Below, piece by piece: positions 43,851 to 53,070 of a stretch of DNA of 64,000 bases (position 1 is the first letter of the stretch; the number at the start of each line of letters is the position of its first letter). This stretch comes from Palaemon carinicauda (lineage: Eukaryota; Arthropoda; Malacostraca; Decapoda; Palaemonidae): positions 54,016,288-54,080,287 of the forward strand of contig NC_090746.1 in assembly GCF_036898095.1 (NCBI RefSeq). The letters are read 5' to 3'. The notes under the pieces are model-generated. The model worked only from the letters and a program-made list of their open reading frames with translations, ran no database searches and was not told the DNA's origin. Made by a program: the position numbers and the translations under genes.

Positions 43851-46355
43851 CAGTGATACCTCGGTAGTCGAACGACTCTATACTCGAACAATTCGGAGTT
43901 CGACCAAAATTTTCGAGAAATTTTTGCTGCGGTGCTCGACCAAAAATTCGGTACTCGACCAGCCGAACACGTGACGACCGCATGGGCTTTGTGATGATCG
44001 CGCCATCTCGGCCACTCTCGCTTGTTCGGGAAGCATCAGTTCTCTCGAGAGCGTCACTCAGACAACGCGCGATCAGCATTCGTTGTGATTTAGTGATTTT
44101 CAGTGCTTTTAATTGCTTTTTTAGCTTTCATAATGAGTCCCAAGAAAGTAATGAGTGTTAAGGGGAAGGAGAAGAGGAAAACAGTGCGAACAACGATCGA
44201 GTTGAAGAAGGAAATTATAGCGAAATATGAGAATGGTGTACGAGTGTCCGATTTAGCGGTAGAATACGGAATGGCGAAGTCGACCATTTCTACGTTTTTA
44301 AAGCATAAAGAAATGATTAAGAAGGCGAATGTTGCAACGGGAGTTACGGCGGTAACTAAGCAAAGGCCACAAGTGATTGAGGAGATGGAAAAGTTGCTTT
44401 TAATATTTATTAAAGAAAAACAGTTGGCCGGGGAAAGTGTTAGTGAAGCGTTCATTTGTGAAAAAGCGTTGCATATCTATGAAGAATTAGTGAAGAAAAG
44501 TCCGAGTACCAGTGAAAGTGATTCATTTACATTTAAAGCGAGCAGGGGTTGGTTTGAAAAGTTTCGTAATAGAACAGGTATTCATCGTGTTACTAGGCAT
44601 GGGGAGGCAGCTAGTTCGGATCAAATTGCAGCCGATAAATACGTGGGGGAATTCGATCGGTACATAAATGAACAAAATTTGATCGCACAACAAGTCTTTA
44701 ATTGTGATGAGACTGGGTTATTTTGGAAGAAAATGCCAGCCAATACGTACATTACCAAGGACGAGACGAAGATGCCAGGTCACAAGCCAATGAAAGATAG
44801 GCTAACATTGTTGCTGTGTGCAAATGCAAGTGGCGATTGCAAGATCAAACCCTTGTTAGTGTACCACTCGGACAACCCCCGGGTGTTCAAACGAAATAAT
44901 ATTTGTAAAAGTGCACTACCAGTTATGTGGCGCTCGAACACTAAATCTTGGGTCACAAGACAATTCTTTACTGAGTGGATAAACGAAGTGTTTGCCCCCC
45001 AGGTTAAGGCTTACCTCATTGAAAAGAGCTTGCCAATGAAATGTCTTCTGGTTATGGACAATGCTCCTGCACATCCTCCAGGTCTCGAGGATGACTTGAA
45101 AGAAGAATACAGCTTTATCAAAATCAAATTCTTGCCCCCCAATACTACTCCCATACTCCAGCCCATGGACCAACAGGTCATTTCAAACTTCAAAAAACTC
45201 TATACCAAGGCCCTTTTCAGAAAGTGTTTTGAAGTGACCAGTGACACGAAGTTGACCCTAAAGGAATTCTGGAAGGAACACTTCAGCATCCTCAACTCTG
45301 TTAACATGATTGACCAAGCTTGGCGAGGTGTGACCTATAGGACATTGAACTCTGCCTGGCGTAAGCTGTGGCCATCATGTGTCACAGAGAGGGAGTTTGA
45401 AGGTTTCCAACCAGAGGCGGGTCCAAGCACTGCTACCCCTGTAATTTCTGATGACACTGATGTCGTTGAGGAAATTGTTGTCATGGGCAGGAGTTTGGGG
45501 CTTGAGGTCGACAAGGATGATATTGATGAGCTTGTAGAAAGCCATTCTACCGAGTTGACTGTGGAGGAATTGTTGCACCTGCAACAACAACAGCAGCAGG
45601 ATCTGATTGTGGAGCAGGAATCTTCAGAAGAGGATGAGGTAAGGGAGGATGTTCCAAGTTCTCTCATCAATGAAATTTGTTCCAAGTGGGCAGATGTGCA
45701 GGCTTTTGCTGAAAAATACCACCCAGAAATTGCAGTAGCAAACCGGGCAGTGCATATGTTTAATGATAGTGTCATGTATCATTTTCGAAGAATACTGCAG
45801 AGGAGGAAGAAACAATTAACAATAGACCAGTTTTTCACAAAAGAAAAGAAAGCTGCTACATCAAAGCCTGTTTCTCCTCCAAAGAAGAGACAAAGAAGAG
45901 AAGAAACCCCTGAAATAGATCTGCCCACCCTTTCATTGGAGAGAGAAACAACTCCTGAAGGAGAACTACCCCGCCACATCATGGAAGGGGACTCTCCTTC
46001 CAAGCAGTAACCTCCCCCTTCCATCCTCTCCACATCCATCCCTGTATGCCATCGAACCGCTGCTCAAAGGTATGTTCACTACAGTACAGAAAATGGTTTA
46101 AAATTGTTTTATTTTAGTACAGTAAATGGTTTAAAATTGTTTTATAGGATTTTCTGACCAATTTCATACACATTTAGATAATTATTGTTGTTTAGGTACA
46201 CGTTTTATTAATATTTTGGGCCTGTTCGAGTGCTTGGGAACGGAATAGAATATATACCATTATTTCTTATGGGGAAAAAAAATTCGGTACTCGAACAAAT
46301 CGGAGGTCGAACACGGATCTCGAACGGATTATGGTCGAGTACCGAGGTATCACTG
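43851..46355 (+). mobile_element. Tigger/pogo-like DNA transposon, intact
   Basis: The left end cagtgatacctcggtagtcg (43851) and right end ggtatcactg (46355) are inverted repeats; the match continues imperfectly for about 60 bases (ctcgaac, ttcggag and ttcgac blocks). TA flanks both sides (43849-43850, 46356-46357), the target duplication of the pogo/Tigger group. Its length is 2505 bases with one open transposase gene. The ends are AT/TCGA-rich. It stands between two DIRS elements in TA-rich DNA. Confidence 0.95.
44133..46010 (+). CDS. Tigger transposase (CENP-B/Jerky-like, DDD)
   Basis: An uninterrupted frame of 625 residues from ATG 44133 (MSPKKVMSVKGKEKR). Upstream codons to 44103 are open but begin with GTG, so 44133 is the better start. 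The N-terminal psq-type helix-turn-helix (residues about 20-65: TIELKKEIIAKYENG, VSDLAVEYGMAKSTI) is followed by a CENP-B-type HTH (about 70-150). The DDE_1 catalytic domain has Asp192 (FNCDETG), Asp309 (LVMDNAPAHPP) and Asp346 (LQPMDQQVI), the DDD triad of pogo/Tigger elements. The C-terminus is acidic, then basic. All key residues are present, so the product could be active or recently active. Confidence 0.95.
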   Translation: MSPKKVMSVKGKEKRKTVRTTIELKKEIIAKYENGVRVSDLAVEYGMAKSTISTFLKHKEMIKKANVATGVTAVTKQRPQVIEEMEKLLLIFIKEKQLAGESVSEAFICEKALHIYEELVKKSPSTSESDSFTFKASRGWFEKFRNRTGIHRVTRHGEAASSDQIAADKYVGEFDRYINEQNLIAQQVFNCDETGLFWKKMPANTYITKDETKMPGHKPMKDRLTLLLCANASGDCKIKPLLVYHSDNPRVFKRNNICKSALPVMWRSNTKSWVTRQFFTEWINEVFAPQVKAYLIEKSLPMKCLLVMDNAPAHPPGLEDDLKEEYSFIKIKFLPPNTTPILQPMDQQVISNFKKLYTKALFRKCFEVTSDTKLTLKEFWKEHFSILNSVNMIDQAWRGVTYRTLNSAWRKLWPSCVTEREFEGFQPEAGPSTATPVISDDTDVVEEIVVMGRSLGLEVDKDDIDELVESHSTELTVEELLHLQQQQQQDLIVEQESSEEDEVREDVPSSLINEICSKWADVQAFAEKYHPEIAVANRAVHMFNDSVMYHFRRILQRRKKQLTIDQFFTKEKKAATSKPVSPPKKRQRREETPEIDLPTLSLERETTPEGELPRHIMEGDSPSKQ

Positions 46356-46446
46356 TAAATATATATAAATATATATAAATATATATATATAAATATATAT
46401 ATAAAATGTTATTTTCATTAGTAAAATAAATTTTTGAATATACTTA

Positions 46447-46601
46447 CCCGATGATCATGTAGCTGTCAACTCCGTTGCCCGACAGAAATCTACGGACGGG
46501 ATACGCCAGCGATCGCTATACAAGAGGGGGGTGTACTCACCAGCGCCATCTGTGGTCAGGTACTCCAGTACTTCTTGTCAACACCACCTCAATTTTTCCC
46601 T
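46447..46601. repeat. DIRS-g left inverted terminal repeat
   Basis: Reverse complement of 53071-53225, with shared strings such as gtcaactccgttgcccgaca, gggatacgccagcgatcgct and cagcgccatctgtggtcagg. I found no mismatch in the parts I compared; the match ends at aatttttcc. Confidence 0.95.
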
Positions 46602-46645
46602 CGGTCCACTGGTTCTCTATGGGGAGGAAGGGTGGGTCAATTAAA

Positions 46646-46737
46646 TCATGATCATCGGGTAAGTATATTCAAAAATTTATTTTACTAATGAAAATAACAT
46701 TTTTCAATATTAATCTTACCCGATGATCATGTAGCTG
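46646..46737. repeat. DIRS-g internal complementary region
   Basis: Bases 46646-46702 are the reverse complement of the left tip (46404-46461). Bases 46703-46737 are the reverse complement of the right tip (53206-53241). This is the end-to-end junction expected from the DIRS1 replication model, in which the ICR guides circularisation. Confidence 0.95.
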
Positions 46738-47132
46738 ATTCACACCCAGGGAAGTGGGTGAAAACCAGTATACATGTTAATCAAGAAGCTAAGTATCCCG
46801 TATTTCATTTTTATCAGTTATTCAAAATAACAAATAAAACGATAAGTACCTGGTAAGGAAGTCGACTTGAACCATTACTCTGCCTTTAATAAGTACGTCT
46901 TCCTTACTGAGCGCAGCGGTCCTCTTAGGAGGCTGAACGACTCTTAGGTGCTGAAGTATAAAGGGCTGCAACCCATACTAAAGGACCTCATCACAACCTC
47001 TAACCTAGGCGCTTCTCAAGAAAGAATTGACCACCCGCCAAATCAACAAGGATGCGGAAGGCTTCTTAGCCTACCGTACAACCCAAAACAACAATAAAAG
47101 CATTCAAGAGAAAGGTTAAAAAGGTTATGGGA

Positions 47133-48326
47133 TTATGGGAATGTAGTGGCTGAGCCCTCACCTACTACTGCACTCGCTGCTACGAATGGTCCCAGGGTGT
47201 AGCAGTTCTCGTAAAGAGACTGGACATCTTTGAGATAGAATGATGCAAACACTGACTTGCTCCTCCAATAGGTTGCATCCATAACACTCTGCAGAGAACA
47301 GTTCTGTTTGAAGGCCACTGAAGTAGCCACAGCTCTCACTTCATGTGTCCTTACCTTCAGCAAAGCAAGGTCTTCTTCCTTCATATGAGAATGAGCTTCT
47401 CTAATCAGAAGCCTTATGTAGTAAGAAACTGCGTTCTTAGACATAGGCAGTGAAGGTTTCTTAATAGCACACCATAAGGCCTCCGATTGTCCTCGCAAGG
47501 GTTTTGACCTTTTAAGATAGTACTTAAGAGCTCTGACAGGGCAAAGTACTCTCACCCGTTCGTTACCCACCATGTTGGAAAGGCTAGGTATTTCGAACGA
47601 TTTAGGCCAAGGACGTGAAGGAAGCTCGTTTTTAGCCAAAAAACCGAGCTGTAAGGAACATGTAGCCGTTTCAGATGTGAAACCTATGTTCCTGCTGAAG
47701 GCGTGAATCTCACTTACTCTTTTGGCTGTTGCAAGGCAGACGAGGAAAAGAGTTTTTAGAGTGAGGTCCTTGAAAGAGGCTGACTGGAGAGGTTCAAATC
47801 TTGATGACATAAGGAACCTTAGGACTACGTCTAGATTCCAGCCTGGAGTGGACAACCGACATTCTTTAGAGGTCTCAAAAGACCTAAGGATGTCCTGCAG
47901 ATCTTTGTTGGTGGAAAGATCCAAGCCTCTGTGGCGGAAAACCGCTGCCAACATACTTCTGTACCCCTTGATCGTAGGAGCTGATAGAGATCTAACATTC
48001 CTAAGATGCAACAGGAAGTCAGCAACTTGGGTTACAGTGGTACTGGTAGAGGAAACTGCATTGGCTCTGCACCAGCTTCGGAAGACTTCCCACTTAGATT
48101 GATAGACTCTGCGAGTGGACATCCTCCTTGCTCTGGCAATCGCTCTGGCTGCCTCCTTCGAAAAGCCTCTAGCTCTTGAGAGTCTTTCGATAGTCTGAAG
48201 GCAGTCAGACGAAGAGCGTGGAGGCTTGGGTGTACCTTCTTTACGTGAGGTTGACGCAGAAGGTCCACTCTTAGAGAGAGAGTCCTGGGAACGTCGACCA
48301 GCCATTGCAGTACCTCTGTGAACCAT
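47133..48326 (-). CDS. DIRS-g tyrosine recombinase
   Basis: 397 residues from the suggested ATG 48326 (MVHRGTAMAGRRSQ). The same frame stays open without a stop back to 50000, entirely under the RT gene, so the start is not certain. The core-binding part is TIERLSRARGFSKEAARAIA and VYQSKWEVFRSWC; the catalytic domain has Arg203 (ATAKRVSEIHAFSR), His328-x-x-Arg331 (THEVRAVATSVAF) and the Tyr364 nucleophile (SFYLKDVQ). The complete Arg-His-Arg-Tyr set predicts an active YR, which in DIRS elements integrates circular cDNA without target duplication. Overlap with the RT/RH end is typical of the group. Confidence 0.93.
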   Translation of the reverse strand: MVHRGTAMAGRRSQDSLSKSGPSASTSRKEGTPKPPRSSSDCLQTIERLSRARGFSKEAARAIARARRMSTRRVYQSKWEVFRSWCRANAVSSTSTTVTQVADFLLHLRNVRSLSAPTIKGYRSMLAAVFRHRGLDLSTNKDLQDILRSFETSKECRLSTPGWNLDVVLRFLMSSRFEPLQSASFKDLTLKTLFLVCLATAKRVSEIHAFSRNIGFTSETATCSLQLGFLAKNELPSRPWPKSFEIPSLSNMVGNERVRVLCPVRALKYYLKRSKPLRGQSEALWCAIKKPSLPMSKNAVSYYIRLLIREAHSHMKEEDLALLKVRTHEVRAVATSVAFKQNCSLQSVMDATYWRSKSVFASFYLKDVQSLYENCYTLGPFVAASAVVGEGSATTFP

Positions 48327-50293
48327 TCTCTTGCAGGCCAAAGGGGAGCAACCAATGTCAGCCGTGTCCCTTCGTGAGAGACGAACTTCTGAAGAACCCT
48401 GTTGATGATCTTGAACGGCGGGAATGCATACAGGTCGAGGTGGGACCAGTCCAGCAGAAAGGCATCCACGTGAACTGCTGCCGGGTCTGGAATCGGGGAA
48501 CAGTACAATGGGAGCCTCTTGGTCATCGAGGTAGCGAACAGATCTATAGTTGGCTGACCCCACAGGGTCCAAAGTCTGCTGCACACGTTCTTGTGAAGGG
48601 TCCACTCTGTGGGGATAACTTGACCCTTCCGGCTGAGGCGATCTGCCGTAACATTCATATCGCCCTGAATGAACCTCGTTACCAGCGTGAGCTTTCGACT
48701 TTTTGACCAAATGAGGAGGTCCCTTGCGATCTCGAACAGCTTCCTCGAATGAGTCCCTCCCTGCTTGGAGATGTACGCCAAGGCTGTGGTGTTGTCGGAG
48801 TTCACCTCCACCACCTTGTTTAGCAGGAGGGACTTGAAGTTCATTAAGGCCAGATGAACTGCCAACAACTCCTTGCAATTGATGTGAAGCGTTTCCTGTT
48901 CCTTGTTCCATGTCCCCGAGCATTCCTGTCCGTCCAATGTCGCGCCCCAGCCCGAGTCTGATGCGTCCGAGTAGAGATGAAGGTCGGGGGTCTGAACAGC
49001 TAACGAGAGACCCTCCTTGAGAAGAATGCTGTTCTTCCACCACGTTAGAGTATCCCTCACCTCTTTGGAAACAGGAATAGAGACCGTCTCGAGCGTCATA
49101 TCCTTGTTCCAGTGAGCTGCCAGATGGTACTGAAGGGGGCGGAGGTGGAGTCTCCCTAACTCGATGAACAGGGCTAGCGATGAAAGAGTCCCTGTTAGAC
49201 TCATCCACTGCCTCACCGAGCATCGGTTCCTCCTCAGCATGCTCAGGATGCACTCCAGGGCTTGGTTGATTCTTGGGGCCGACGGAAAAGCCCGAAAAGC
49301 TCGACTCTGAATCTCCATCCCCAGGTAAACGATGGTTTGGGAAGGAACGAGCTGGGACTTCTCTAAATTGACCAAGAGGCCCAGTTCCTTGGTCAAATCC
49401 AAAGTCCATCTGAGACTCTCCAGACAGCGACGACTTGTGGGAGCTCTTAAAAGCCAGTCGTCTAAATAAAGGGAGGCTCTGATGTCTGCCAAGTGAAGGA
49501 ATTTCGCAATATTCCTCATCAGTCGCGTAAACACAAGAGGTGCCGTGGTCAGGCCAAAGCACAGGGCTTGGAACTGGTACACAACCTCTCCAAAGACGAA
49601 TCTCAGAAAAGGTTGGGAGTCTGGATGGATGGGAACGTGAAAGTAGGCGTCTTTCAGATCTAACGAGACCATCCAGTCCTCCTGCCTGACCGCTGCTAGG
49701 ACCGACTTCGTCGTCTCCATTGTGAACGTCTGCTTGGTGACATAAGCATTGAGCGCACTGACGTCCAGCACCGGTCTCCAACCTCCTGTCTTCTTGGCCA
49801 CCAGGAAGAGACGGTTGTAAAAGCCCGGGGATTGATGGTCCCGGACTATCACCACTGCCTCCTTCTGTAACAGGAGCGACACCTCTTGATGTAACGCTAG
49901 CCTCTTGTCCTTCTCCTTGTAGTTGGGAGAGAGGTTGATGGGAGATGTGGTCAGAGGGGGATTGCGGCAGAACGGAATTCTGTAACCCTCCCTTAGCCAC
50001 TTGACAGACTGAGCGTCTGAACCTCTGTTCTCCCAGGCTTGCCAGAAGGTCTTGAGTCTGGCTCCTACAGCTGTCTGGAGAGGAAGGAAGTCAAAGCTTG
50101 CTTTTCGTGGACTTGGCACCTTTCTTGGACTTGCCCCGGTGACTGTCTCCACGGGTACTTCCTCTACTGGGGGCTCTGCCACGAAAGGGCGGAATGAATC
50201 TGGTAGCAGGTGTATCAGCCACAGGGGTGCGGTAAGATCTCGGCACGGAAGGTAAGGTTTTAGCCTTACGTGCTGAAGAGGCCATGAGGTCAT
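48032..50293 (-). CDS. DIRS-g reverse transcriptase-RNase H-methyltransferase-like polyprotein
   Basis: An open frame of 753 residues from ATG 50293, inside the gag end; the true start may be later, as the first ~70 residues are not conserved. The RT has GGWRPVLDVSALN, VSLDLKDAYFHVPI (catalytic Asp) and YLDDWLL (Asp278-Asp279). The RNase H has LYSDASDSGWGATL (Asp), INCKELLAV (Glu), VNSDNTTALAYISKQGG (Asp) and NVTADRLSR (Asp), so all catalytic acids are present. The tail has the region described as Dam-like methyltransferase in DIRS elements: IDLFATS, LDLYAFPPFKI in place of DPPY, and LVAPLWPAREWFTEVL. It should copy the element RNA into cDNA. It overlaps YR by 295 bases. Confidence 0.93.
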   Translation of the reverse strand: MTSWPLQHVRLKPYLPCRDLTAPLWLIHLLPDSFRPFVAEPPVEEVPVETVTGASPRKVPSPRKASFDFLPLQTAVGARLKTFWQAWENRGSDAQSVKWLREGYRIPFCRNPPLTTSPINLSPNYKEKDKRLALHQEVSLLLQKEAVVIVRDHQSPGFYNRLFLVAKKTGGWRPVLDVSALNAYVTKQTFTMETTKSVLAAVRQEDWMVSLDLKDAYFHVPIHPDSQPFLRFVFGEVVYQFQALCFGLTTAPLVFTRLMRNIAKFLHLADIRASLYLDDWLLRAPTSRRCLESLRWTLDLTKELGLLVNLEKSQLVPSQTIVYLGMEIQSRAFRAFPSAPRINQALECILSMLRRNRCSVRQWMSLTGTLSSLALFIELGRLHLRPLQYHLAAHWNKDMTLETVSIPVSKEVRDTLTWWKNSILLKEGLSLAVQTPDLHLYSDASDSGWGATLDGQECSGTWNKEQETLHINCKELLAVHLALMNFKSLLLNKVVEVNSDNTTALAYISKQGGTHSRKLFEIARDLLIWSKSRKLTLVTRFIQGDMNVTADRLSRKGQVIPTEWTLHKNVCSRLWTLWGQPTIDLFATSMTKRLPLYCSPIPDPAAVHVDAFLLDWSHLDLYAFPPFKIINRVLQKFVSHEGTRLTLVAPLWPAREWFTEVLQWLVDVPRTLSLRVDLLRQPHVKKVHPSLHALRLTAFRLSKDSQELEAFRRRQPERLPEQGGCPLAESINLSGKSSEAGAEPMQFPLPVPL

Positions 50294-52859
50294 GCGTATC
50301 TTTCTGGATAAGAGCCGCAGCCATCTCCTTGATTAACTCCTCCGGAAACAGGAACTTGGAGAGAGGAGCAAACAGCAACTGTGACCTCTGGCAAGGGGTG
50401 ATACCAGTCGATAAGAAGGAGCATAGAAGTTCCCTTTTCTTGAGGACTCCTGAGACAAAAACAGACGCAAGTTCGCCAGAACCATCGCGAATTGCTTTGT
50501 CCATACAGGACATGATCAGCATGGCCGAGTCTTTGTCAGAAGGGGCAGTCTTCCTGCTTAAGGCCCCCAGGCACCAATCGAGGAAATTAAAAATTTCGAA
50601 GGCGCGAAAGACTCCCTTCATCAAGTGGTCCAGATCAGAAAAAGTCCAGCAGACCTTCGAGCGTCTCATAGCCGACCTGCGGGGAGAGTCAACCAAACTT
50701 GAGAAGTCGGCCTGGGCAGAGGCAGGAACCCCCAAGCCAGGTTCCTCTCCCGTGGCATACCAGACGCCTGACTTAGAAGCCAGCTTAGGAGGAGGAAACA
50801 CAAAAGAGGTCCTTCCCAGTTGCTGCTTGGACTGCAACCAATCCCCTAAAATCCTCAAAGCTCTCCTTGATGATCTGGCGAGGACAAGCTTGGTGTAGGC
50901 AGACGTAATAGGCTGCATGCCTAGAGAAAACTCGGATGGAGGAGAACGAGGGGTTGCATATACGAAGTGTTCAGGGTATAACTCTCTGAACAGAGCCAGG
51001 ACCTTACGAAAGTCTAAGGAAGGTGGCGAAGACTTGTGTCCCTCCACATCAGAAGTAGGATCATCCAGGTGAGCAGCTTCATCCTCAGAAACCTCATCGC
51101 CTGAGAGTTGAGTAGCAAGAGGTAACGGTAGAGCGGTATGCTGAATGGCTGAATCCTGCAGTACGGGTGCATGCGCACTTGCGGATCCATCATCATGCCT
51201 CTGCTGAAGAGACTGAGGGCTGGCAATGACAAAGTCATGAGGCTGGGGTGAGGGAGGTTCTGCGGTGGTCTGAGGAGCAAGCGTGTTCAGAAGCGAATGC
51301 TGTAAGGCATGAGGCTCATGCTGCATGGTATGCGGCTCATGCTGTATGGGAAGAGGCTCATGCTGCGAAGAATGCGGCTGCTGAATGGTAAGAGGCTCGT
51401 GCTGCATGCGTTGAGGAGGCTGCCTCATAGCATGAGGCATGCGTTGAGGAGGCTGCCTCATAGCATGAGGCATGCGTTGAGGAGGCTGCCTCATAGCATG
51501 AGGCTCCTGCCTCAATGGTTGCGCCTGCCTCAAGGGTTGAGGAGGTTGCTGCGCAGAGTGAGGCTCCTGCCTCAAGGGTTGAGGAGGTTGCCGCATAGCA
51601 TGAGGCTGCTGCCTCATAGGTAGAGGAGGTTGCCGCATAGCATGAGGCTCCTGCCTCATGGGTAGAGGAGGTTGCCGCATAGCATGAGGCTCCTGCCTCA
51701 AGGGTTGAGGAGGTTGCCGCATAGCAAGAGGTTCCTGCCTCAAGGGTAGAGGAGGTTGCTGCATAGCGCTGGAACCTGGCAACTCCCAATGCGGCAGCTC
51801 ACGCATGGAAGCAGGAGGAGCCTCAAGAACATACGTCTGGCAGGGAGGACTGCGCAGAGGTGGAGGAGCGCTCGCAGGAGGAGGTGTGCTAACCTTCTCT
51901 GCCTGATACTCCTGCATCAAAGCCGCAAGCTGAGACTGCATAGTCTGCAGCATAGACAACTTGGGGTCCACAGAAGTTGGAGCAGAGGCCTGTTGAGGCA
52001 CCTCTTTACCTCTCTTAGGAGGTGTGCAGTCATCAGATGACTGCGGCGAGTCCGAACTGGCCCAGTGGCTACACCTGGGCCGTTGGACTAGCTCGGACGG
52101 GACCTTACGTTTGAGAGGTCGAGAGACCTGGGTCCACCGTTTCCTCCTGGAAACTTCTTCCGCAGACGAGGAATTTAAGGGCTCAATCGTCTGGGAGTGG
52201 AAGTGACGATCTCTATCAGATACGCCCGCAACCACTGAGGATACAACTGTGCGCCGATCAAGGCCTGCCGAACCCTTTTGCCCTTCGACTTTGCTTCTCC
52301 CCTGGGCTTGGGAGCTTGCAAGAGGTCCCGGACTGGGAGGACGACTGGCACGCACAGAAGTATCCTCATGCGCAACACTGACACTGACACTAGGCACAGC
52401 ACTGGCACTAACACTTCCCACTGCACTTTTCACTTTAAGTTCCTTGACATCTGCCAAGAGAAGATTGTGGTCACTAACTAAAGACTCCACCTTATCACCA
52501 AGAGCCTGAATGGCACGCAACATATCCGTCATATCAGGCTGAGCACTCGTAGCAGGTTCGGGGGTCACCACCACAGGGGAAGGAAAAGGTTGAGGGTCAT
52601 GGGGGGAGGAATAAACCAAAGAGCGAGAAGAACTCCTCCTAACTCTCTCCCTTTCTAACCTAGTCGTATACTTGAGGAATTCATTAAAATCGAATTCCGA
52701 AAGCCCAGCACATTCCCCACATCGATCTTCCAACTGACAGGATTTTCCCCTACAGTCGGAACAAACGGTGTGAGGATCAACAGAGGCCTTCGGAAGACGC
52801 CTATTACAAGTCCTAACACTACATCGCCTAATTTTAGGAGCTTGAGAGTGGTCGGACAT
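50091..52859 (-). CDS. gag: DIRS-g Gag
   Basis: 922 residues from ATG 52859 (MSDHSQAPK). Residues 13-50 form a Cys-rich, possibly zinc-binding motif: Cys13, Cys18, DPH at 28-30, Cys33, Cys36, Cys41, Cys47 and Cys50. The same motif opens the Gag of DIRS-a, c, d and e. A Ser/Pro-rich stretch follows, then at about residues 366-486 a tandem repeat of Met/Arg/Gln/Pro/His units (RQPPLPMRQEPHAM). The C-terminal half (about 600-870) has YATPRSPPSEFSLGMQP and LDHLMKGVFRAFEIFNFLDW and is the best-conserved part, shared with DIRS-c. The basic end (GKSKKGAKSTKSKL) suggests nucleic-acid binding. The 3' end overlaps the RT frame by about 200 bases. Confidence 0.9.
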   Translation of the reverse strand: MSDHSQAPKIRRCSVRTCNRRLPKASVDPHTVCSDCRGKSCQLEDRCGECAGLSEFDFNEFLKYTTRLERERVRRSSSRSLVYSSPHDPQPFPSPVVVTPEPATSAQPDMTDMLRAIQALGDKVESLVSDHNLLLADVKELKVKSAVGSVSASAVPSVSVSVAHEDTSVRASRPPSPGPLASSQAQGRSKVEGQKGSAGLDRRTVVSSVVAGVSDRDRHFHSQTIEPLNSSSAEEVSRRKRWTQVSRPLKRKVPSELVQRPRCSHWASSDSPQSSDDCTPPKRGKEVPQQASAPTSVDPKLSMLQTMQSQLAALMQEYQAEKVSTPPPASAPPPLRSPPCQTYVLEAPPASMRELPHWELPGSSAMQQPPLPLRQEPLAMRQPPQPLRQEPHAMRQPPLPMRQEPHAMRQPPLPMRQQPHAMRQPPQPLRQEPHSAQQPPQPLRQAQPLRQEPHAMRQPPQRMPHAMRQPPQRMPHAMRQPPQRMQHEPLTIQQPHSSQHEPLPIQHEPHTMQHEPHALQHSLLNTLAPQTTAEPPSPQPHDFVIASPQSLQQRHDDGSASAHAPVLQDSAIQHTALPLPLATQLSGDEVSEDEAAHLDDPTSDVEGHKSSPPSLDFRKVLALFRELYPEHFVYATPRSPPSEFSLGMQPITSAYTKLVLARSSRRALRILGDWLQSKQQLGRTSFVFPPPKLASKSGVWYATGEEPGLGVPASAQADFSSLVDSPRRSAMRRSKVCWTFSDLDHLMKGVFRAFEIFNFLDWCLGALSRKTAPSDKDSAMLIMSCMDKAIRDGSGELASVFVSGVLKKRELLCSFLSTGITPCQRSQLLFAPLSKFLFPEELIKEMAAALIQKDTHDLMASSARKAKTLPSVPRSYRTPVADTPATRFIPPFRGRAPSRGSTRGDSHRGKSKKGAKSTKSKL
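51400..51765 (-). repeat. 42-base-type tandem repeats in DIRS-g gag
   Basis: Repeated gcctcaagggttgaggaggt and gccgcatagcatgaggctcc units, mostly 42 bases long (14 codons), about eight copies plus shorter variants (gcatgcgttgaggaggctgc) at 51405-51490. All stay in frame in gag. Confidence 0.9.
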
Positions 52860-53070
52860 CTTGAATTAGAGAACAGTCAAGGGGGAATTCCAAAGTAAAG
52901 CAAAGATCGTTAACCAATAAATCAATTTAATTCCAAAAGCTATCTAAGCTAAGGGAAAAGCTTCCTGTACAGCGAAGGCTAAATTTTAGAGCAAATACTT
53001 CACCAAAACCGTGAACAAAGACTCCAAAATCAACAGCGTATCCATGTAGGTCTTGCCGGCGGCACGACAG

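Noticed and set aside
44103..44132. Upstream extension of the Tigger transposase ([10 protein letters not shown])
   Set aside because: It starts at GTG, not ATG. The first ATG, 44133, gives MSPKKVMS, the usual type of Tigger N-terminus.
45335..45775. Antisense ORFs inside the Tigger gene (also 44090-44455)
   Set aside because: Shadows of the transposase frame with Ser/Cys-rich low-complexity translation.
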